Below are positions 59,429-64,000 of a stretch of 64,000 bases of DNA, in pieces (the stretch's first letter is position 1; each line of letters starts with the position of its first letter). The translations under genes were made by a program, and so were the position numbers. Source of the DNA: CALKJU01 sp035326425 (GTDB taxonomy: Bacteria > Pseudomonadota > Alphaproteobacteria > Geminicoccales > Geminicoccaceae); NCBI GenBank assembly GCA_035326425.1, contig DAOLFG010000015.1, positions 1 to 64,000 on the forward strand, written 5' to 3'. The notes beneath the pieces are model-generated. The model saw nothing but the letters and a program-made list of their open reading frames with translations. It was not told where the DNA came from and made no database searches.

Positions 59429-60820
59429 TCAGGCGACCGGCTGGCTCATCAGCACCAGCTCTTCCGCCGCCGTGGGGTGAAGCGCCACGGTGGCGTCGAG
59501 CTCGGCCTTGGTGGCACCCGCGGTCATCGCCACGGCGAAGCCCTGGATGATCTCGGCCGCGTCGTCGCCCACCATGTGCACGCCAAGCACCCGATCGGAC
59601 GCTTTGTCAACGATCAGCTTCATCATCGTCCTGACCGCGAGCCCCGTCAGCGTGTGCAGCATCGGCCTGAAGGCGCTGCGATAGACCGCGATGTCGTGGC
59701 CCTCGGCGCGGGCGCGCGCCTCGCTCAGGCCGACGGAGCCGGCCTGCGGCAGGCCGAACACCGCCGTCGGCACGGTGGCGTAGTTCACCGGCGGCAGCGG
59801 CTCGCCCCACAGCCGGGCGGCAATGTGGCGGCCCTCGGCAATGGCGACGGGGGTGAGGTCCCACTGCCCGGTCTTCATGCCGCTGCCGGCATGGTCGGAG
59901 CAGTCGCCGACCGCCAGGATGCCGGGCACGCTGCTCTCGTAGTCCCTGCTCACCAGGATGGCGCCGGTCGGGCCGGTCTCGACGCCCAGCTCCTCGAGGC
60001 CGATGCCTCGGGTGTTGGGCAAGGGCTCGCGGCCGGTGGCGTAGATCACGGCGTCGGCCTCGATCGGCTCCTTGTCGGTGACGACGCGCAGGCGGCGGCC
60101 GGGGCGCTCGATGCGCTCGACCACGGTGCCGGCGCGCAGATCGACGCCGTGGCCGACCATCTGGGCCGTCAGCTCGCGACGCAGATCCTCGTCGAAGCCG
60201 CGCAGCGGCATGTCGCCGCGCAGCACCAGGCTGGTCTCCGAGCCCAGCGCCTGCATGATGCCGGCGATCTCGACGCCGATATAGCCGGCGCCGACGACGA
60301 CGAGGCGCTTGGGCTGATCGTAGAGATCCTCCAGCGTCTCGTCCGAGGTGATGGCGTGCTCGATCCCGGGCAGGTCCGGCAGGTGCGGCCGGCCGCCGAC
60401 GGCGACCAGCACGCGCGCCGCCGTCACCTTCTCGCCGCCGGCCTCGACGACGAAGCCGCCCTCCGTCCGCCCCATGATGCGGGCGGTGCCGGCGATGAGC
60501 CGCACCCCTGCCCGCTCCAGCATGCCGAGATAGATGCCGTTGAGCCGCTGGATCTCCTTGTTACGGCTCTCCAGCAGCCGCCGGAAATCCAGCCACGGCT
60601 CGCCGACATTCCAGCCATAGCCCGGTGCCGCCTTGAACGCCTCGGCGAAGTGGGCGGCGTAGTGCATCAGCTTCTTGGGCACGCAGCCGCGGATCACGCA
60701 GGTGCCGCCGACCCGGCTGTGCTCGGCCAGCGCCACGCGCGCGCCGAAGGCGGCGGCCCGGCGGCCGCAGGCGACGCCACCGGAGCCGCCGCCGATGACG
60801 AAGAGATCGACGTCGGTCAT
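59429..60820 (-). CDS. gor: Glutathione-disulfide reductase
   Basis: A 463-residue flavin disulfide reductase: FAD-binding GGGSGGVACGRRAA (10-23), redox pair C41/C46 in GGTCVIRGCVPKK, NAD(P)-binding GAGYIGVEIAGIMQALG, and the C-terminal active-site HPTAAEE. The GCVPKK form is typical of glutathione reductase and not of dihydrolipoamide or mercuric reductase. Keeps glutathione reduced in the cytoplasm. It lies 51 bases downstream of gabD on the same strand. Confidence 0.93.
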   Translation of the reverse strand: MTDVDLFVIGGGSGGVACGRRAAAFGARVALAEHSRVGGTCVIRGCVPKKLMHYAAHFAEAFKAAPGYGWNVGEPWLDFRRLLESRNKEIQRLNGIYLGMLERAGVRLIAGTARIMGRTEGGFVVEAGGEKVTAARVLVAVGGRPHLPDLPGIEHAITSDETLEDLYDQPKRLVVVGAGYIGVEIAGIMQALGSETSLVLRGDMPLRGFDEDLRRELTAQMVGHGVDLRAGTVVERIERPGRRLRVVTDKEPIEADAVIYATGREPLPNTRGIGLEELGVETGPTGAILVSRDYESSVPGILAVGDCSDHAGSGMKTGQWDLTPVAIAEGRHIAARLWGEPLPPVNYATVPTAVFGLPQAGSVGLSEARARAEGHDIAVYRSAFRPMLHTLTGLAVRTMMKLIVDKASDRVLGVHMVGDDAAEIIQGFAVAMTAGATKAELDATVALHPTAAEELVLMSQPVA

Positions 60821-60871
60821 GGTTCGTTCCGTGCCCCGGCGCCGCCCCCCTCGGGACGGCGCCGGCGGGTG

Positions 60872-62353
60872 TCAGGAGATGCCGCCGAGGCTCAGATACT
60901 TGACCTCGAGATATTCCTCGACGCCGTACTTCGAGCCCTCGCGGCCGACGCCGCTCTCCTTGACGCCCCCGAAGGGAGCGACCTCGGTGGCGATCACACC
61001 GTCGTTGACGCCGATCAGCCCGACCTCCAGCGCCTCGGCGACGCGGAACACCCGGCCGAGGTCGCGGGCATAGAAGTAGCCGGCGAGCCCGACATCGCTG
61101 TCGTTGGCCAGCTTGACGACCTCGTCCTCGGTCTCGAAGCGGAACAGCGGCGCCACCGGCCCGAAGGTCTCCTCGTGCGCGATCTTCATGTTGGCGTTGC
61201 AGGGCGCCAGCACGGTCGGCTCGAAGAACAGGCCGCCCAGCTCGTGCGGCTTGCCGCCGACCACGACCTTGGCGCCCTTGGAGACGGCGTCGGCAACGTG
61301 CTCCTTCGACTTCTCGATGGCGGCGGGCTCGATCAGCGGGCCGACCGTGGTGTCCTTGTCGACGCCGGGGCCGACCTTCAGCTCGGCGGCGGCGGCGGCG
61401 AACTTCTCGGCGAACTTGTCGAAGACGCCGGCCTGGACATAGATGCGGTTGGTGCACACGCAGGTCTGGCCGGCGTTGCGGAACTTGCAGGCGATGGCGC
61501 CCTGCACGGCCGAGTCGATGTCGGCATCGTCGAAGACGATGAACGGCGCGTGGCCGCCCAGCTCCATGCTGACCCGCTTCACCGTGTCGGCGCACTGCTT
61601 GAGCAGCAGCTTGCCGATGTCGGTGCTGCCGGTGAACGACAGCTTGCGCACCGTCTTGTTCGAGCACAGCTCGCCGCCGATCTCGCGGGCGCTGCCGGTC
61701 ACGACGTTGAACACCCCCTTGGGCATGCCGGCGCGCTCGGCCAGCTCGGCCAGCGCCAGCGCGCAATAGGGCGTGTAGCTCGCCGGCTTGACGACGAAGG
61801 TGCAGCCGACCGCGAGGCCCGGCGCGCACTTGCGCGTGATCATCGCGATCGGGAAATTCCACGGCGTGATCGCAGCGCAGACGCCGACGGGCTGCTTCAA
61901 CACCAGGATGCGGCGCGAGCCGACGGTCTGCGGGACGACGTCGCCGTAGACCCGCTTGGCCTCCTCGGCGAACCACTCGGCGAAGGAGGCGCCATAGGCG
62001 ACCTCGCCCCTGGCCTCGGCCAGCGGCTTGCCCTGCTCGCGCGTCATCAGATAGGCGAGGTCGTCGGTGTGGGCGACGATCAGGTCGAACCACTTGCGCA
62101 GGATGACGGAGCGCTCCTTGGCGGTCTTGGCCCGCCAGGCCGGCAGCGCCTTCCCGGCCGCCTCGATGGCGCGCCTGGTCTCGGCGGCACCGGCGTTCGG
62201 CACCGTGCCGATCACCTCGCCCGAGGCCGGATCGGTGACCTCCAGGGTCTTGCGGCTGTCGGCGTCGACCCAGGCGCCGTCGATGTAGTCCTGCTCGCGG
62301 AAGAGCTTGGGATCGGACAGATGGATGCGGGCATCCTTGAGGGCCGTGGCCAT
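60872..62353 (-). CDS. gabD: NAD(P)-dependent succinate-semialdehyde dehydrogenase
   Basis: A 493-residue aldehyde dehydrogenase. Catalytic C298 (GQTCVCTNR) with a second Cys two residues later, the pair seen in GabD, general base E264 (SMELGGHAP), and the conserved PWNFP. Oxidises succinate semialdehyde from 4-aminobutyrate, or glutarate semialdehyde. It is the natural end of the polyamine and guanidinobutyrate routes encoded elsewhere in this window. A 20-base inverted repeat lies in its upstream gap. Confidence 0.92.
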   Translation of the reverse strand: MATALKDARIHLSDPKLFREQDYIDGAWVDADSRKTLEVTDPASGEVIGTVPNAGAAETRRAIEAAGKALPAWRAKTAKERSVILRKWFDLIVAHTDDLAYLMTREQGKPLAEARGEVAYGASFAEWFAEEAKRVYGDVVPQTVGSRRILVLKQPVGVCAAITPWNFPIAMITRKCAPGLAVGCTFVVKPASYTPYCALALAELAERAGMPKGVFNVVTGSAREIGGELCSNKTVRKLSFTGSTDIGKLLLKQCADTVKRVSMELGGHAPFIVFDDADIDSAVQGAIACKFRNAGQTCVCTNRIYVQAGVFDKFAEKFAAAAAELKVGPGVDKDTTVGPLIEPAAIEKSKEHVADAVSKGAKVVVGGKPHELGGLFFEPTVLAPCNANMKIAHEETFGPVAPLFRFETEDEVVKLANDSDVGLAGYFYARDLGRVFRVAEALEVGLIGVNDGVIATEVAPFGGVKESGVGREGSKYGVEEYLEVKYLSLGGIS

Positions 62354-62471
62354 GGCGGTGCTCCCGAGATGACGGCGAGGCCGTGCCTATCGGGCCTCGT
62401 CCAGATGTTGCGGGGGTTATGCCCGAAGGCGGGCGAGCCCGGAAGGGGCGCGGCACGATCGTTGTGACAGG

Positions 62472-62491
62472 ATCCGGCCGACACGCCGGAT
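62472..62491. promoter_or_regulatory. Inverted repeat in the gabD/GNAT divergent gap
   Basis: ATCCGGC, six bases, GCCGGAT: perfect 7-bp inverted repeat, about 120 bases upstream of gabD and 135 upstream of the GNAT gene. Operator or hairpin cannot be decided. The rest of the 272-base gap shows no clear element. Confidence 0.3.
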
Positions 62492-62625
62492 GACGACCAG
62501 TTCATATAGGCACCGATGGCCGTGATGCGACTCCACGTCGGACGGCACCATCGCCCGGGCGAAAGTGGCCGTTGGCACCGGCCGCCCCGCGAGCGATCTC
62601 CCGCCCAGTAGACCCAGGAGCCGGC

Positions 62626-63384
62626 ATGAACGCCACCGCACAGCCCACGGGCTTCCCGCTGCCCGACTGGACGCCCAGGCCACAGCCGCCTCGAACGGCC
62701 ATGCAGGGCCGCTTCGCCCGCCTCGAGCCGCTCGACGCCGACCGACACGCCGGCGACCTGTTCGCCGCCAATGCCGCCGACCCCGACGGGCGCATGTGGA
62801 CCTACATGGGCTACGGGCCGTTCGCCACGCTCGCCGACTACCGCGCCTGGGCCGAGGCCGCGGCCAAGAGCGGCGATCCGCTGTTTCATGCCATCGTCGA
62901 TCTCTCGACCGGCCGCGCGGCGGGTGTGGCCAGCTATCTGCGCATCGAGCCCGCCGTCGGCGTTATCGAGGTCGGCCACATAGCACTCAGCCCCTCGCTC
63001 CAGCGCACGGCCGCCGCCACCGAGGCGATGTGGCTGATGATGCGCCGCGTGTTCGAGGAGCTCGGCTATCGCCGCTACGAATGGAAATGCGACGCGTTGA
63101 ACGCGCCCTCGCGGCGGGCGGCGTCGCGGCTGGGCTTCACCTACGAGGGCACGTTCCGGCAGGCGACCATCTACAAGGGCCGCAACCGCGACACCGCCTG
63201 GTTCTCGATCATCGACGCGGAATGGCCGCGGATCGACGCTGCGTTCCGCCGGTGGCTGTCACCCGACAATTTCGACACCGCCGGGCGCCAACGCCGCCGG
63301 CTCGCCGAGCCGATGCAGGCGGCTCTGGCCGGAAACGGCAGAGAGGGCCGGCATGGGCCGGCCCTCCCCATCGATCCTGTGTGA
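62626..63384 (+). CDS. GNAT family N-acetyltransferase, RimJ/RimL type
   Basis: A 252-residue acyl-CoA-dependent acetyltransferase. The N-terminal segment RTAMQGRFARLEPLDADRHAGDL and the C-terminal YRRYEWKCDALNAPSRRAASRLGFTYEGTFRQ are the typical features of the RimJ/L-like group acting on peptides or small molecules. The ATG at 62626 follows AGGAG; a longer frame from 62572 is possible. The last 40 residues are basic and extend the domain. Target unknown. Confidence 0.88.
   Translation: MNATAQPTGFPLPDWTPRPQPPRTAMQGRFARLEPLDADRHAGDLFAANAADPDGRMWTYMGYGPFATLADYRAWAEAAAKSGDPLFHAIVDLSTGRAAGVASYLRIEPAVGVIEVGHIALSPSLQRTAAATEAMWLMMRRVFEELGYRRYEWKCDALNAPSRRAASRLGFTYEGTFRQATIYKGRNRDTAWFSIIDAEWPRIDAAFRRWLSPDNFDTAGRQRRRLAEPMQAALAGNGREGRHGPALPIDPV
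63343..63366. terminator. Hairpin between converging GNAT and PRC-barrel genes
   Basis: GAGGGCCGGC, ATGG loop, GCCGGCCCTC: a perfect 10-bp stem inside the last codons of the GNAT gene. It is strong and lies where two transcripts meet, but has no T-tract, so it may be a bidirectional or Rho-assisted terminator. Confidence 0.45.
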
Positions 63385-63391
63385 TCGCCTG

Positions 63392-63889
63392 TTACTGGGC
63401 GAGGCGCCAGGCGCCGTCGACCTTCTCGTAGGCCGGGAGCGCCTCGAGCTGCTCCTTGGTCATGCGGGTGACCAGATCGTGGTCGTCGTTGCTGGTATCG
63501 ACGCTGAGCTGGTTCAGCTCGATCGCGACGGTGCGCTCGCCGATGCCGAGGAAGCCGCCGACGCCCACCAGCACATGGGTGATCTTCTGGCTGCTGTCGA
63601 GCATCAGATCGGCGATCTCGCCGACGCTGTTGCCCTCGGGGTCGATCACGTCACGGCCGACCAGCTCCTCGGCGCTCATGTCGGCGATGCCGCCCGGCAT
63701 CGCGGCGTCGCCCTGCACCGTCACGTCGGTCGACGGCGCGGTCGACGGCGCCATCTCGGCCGGCGCCTGGATGACCGGGTTGGCCGGATCGGCGGGGGCG
63801 GTCGGCGCGGCAGACTGCGCGAACGCCGTGCTCGAGGCCATCAACGTCAAGGTCGCGGCGGTCGCCAGCAAGGTCTTGCGCATCTTCAT
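63392..63889 (-). CDS. Secreted PRC-barrel domain protein
   Basis: A 165-residue protein with a Sec signal (MKMRKTLLATAATLTLMASSTAFA, cleaved after residue 24), an Ala/Pro-rich spacer (25-70) and a PRC-barrel (about 73-150: LVGRDVIDPEGNSVGEIADLML, ITHVLVGVGGFLGIGERTVAI). Such periplasmic PRC proteins are common in alphaproteobacteria and of unclear role, perhaps in envelope stress. Converges on the GNAT gene. The remaining 110 bases to the window end hold no visible gene. Confidence 0.88.
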   Translation of the reverse strand: MKMRKTLLATAATLTLMASSTAFAQSAAPTAPADPANPVIQAPAEMAPSTAPSTDVTVQGDAAMPGGIADMSAEELVGRDVIDPEGNSVGEIADLMLDSSQKITHVLVGVGGFLGIGERTVAIELNQLSVDTSNDDHDLVTRMTKEQLEALPAYEKVDGAWRLAQ

Positions 63890-64000
63890 CTCCCATTGCA
63901 GACGGATTTGGACATGAGTCCGTGCCCATCGAACGCAACCTGCCCTGGCATGTTCCCTGAATAGCCGCGAATTTGTTGTAGCTCGTGAGATATGACTATA

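Overview
The window is about 70% GC and densely packed with bacterial genes. Many genes are coupled through ATGA-type overlaps, and TTG and GTG starts are common. The content points to a metabolically versatile, probably soil- or host-associated alphaproteobacterium of Rhodospirillales type: a tripartite tricarboxylate transporter, aromatic-acid and polyamine catabolism, class II DAHP synthase, an Alg8/Alg44 pair and Pot-type ABC transporters. No rRNA, tRNA, CRISPR array or insertion sequence was seen. The genus cannot be fixed from the sequence alone.

Layout. (1) 54-6275: catabolic operon with a Gfo/Idh/MocA dehydrogenase, a DUF993 aldolase-like protein, TctCBA transporter and a sugar isomerase/epimerase. 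(2) 6314-9995: M15 peptidase, a small unknown protein, an EamA exporter and a seven-plus-helix membrane protein. (3) 10009-17127: a 4-oxalomesaconate (gallate/protocatechuate type) aromatic pathway with a LysR regulator, MFS carrier, LigJ-, LigK- and GalD-like enzymes and a VOC-fold extradiol dioxygenase. (4) 17238-19261: GH13 glucosidase and rhamnose mutarotase. (5) 19274-24048: polyamine unit (gamma-glutamylpolyamine synthetase, GntR repressor, BenE, omega-aminotransferase) whose promoters share one palindromic operator. (6) 24062-27318: acyltransferase and a GDSL esterase that is inserted in a LamG domain. (7) 27587-33052: a CesT-like secretion chaperone followed by a 1657-residue protein ending in a Josephin-like cysteine protease domain. 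(8) 33056-39334: orphan sugar-ABC ATPase, RTX protein, cyclopropane fatty acid synthase, Alg44-like c-di-GMP receptor and Alg8-like synthase. (9) 39591-43341: response regulator, exonuclease III, GMC oxidoreductase with a small Tat partner. (10) 43373-51184: Pot-type polyamine ABC transporter, RmuC, ureohydrolase and 2-ketoarginine decarboxylase. (11) 51181-55630: two anti-sigma factors of related design, an EF-G paralogue and an ECF sigma factor. (12) 55694-63889: Ldh-type dehydrogenase, ATP-grasp protein, DAHP synthase, glutathione reductase, succinate-semialdehyde dehydrogenase, GNAT and PRC-barrel proteins.

How the parts connect. The polyamine unit, the Pot transporter, the arginine transaminase-type genes and GabD all feed 4-aminobutyrate and succinate. 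The 4-oxalomesaconate unit would deliver pyruvate and oxaloacetate. The most novel item is the chaperone/giant protein pair: the C-terminal domain keeps the Gln/Cys/His/Asp catalytic layout of eukaryotic Josephin deubiquitinases with the same Cys-to-His spacing as ataxin-3, so a host-directed (type III-like) effector is the leading hypothesis.
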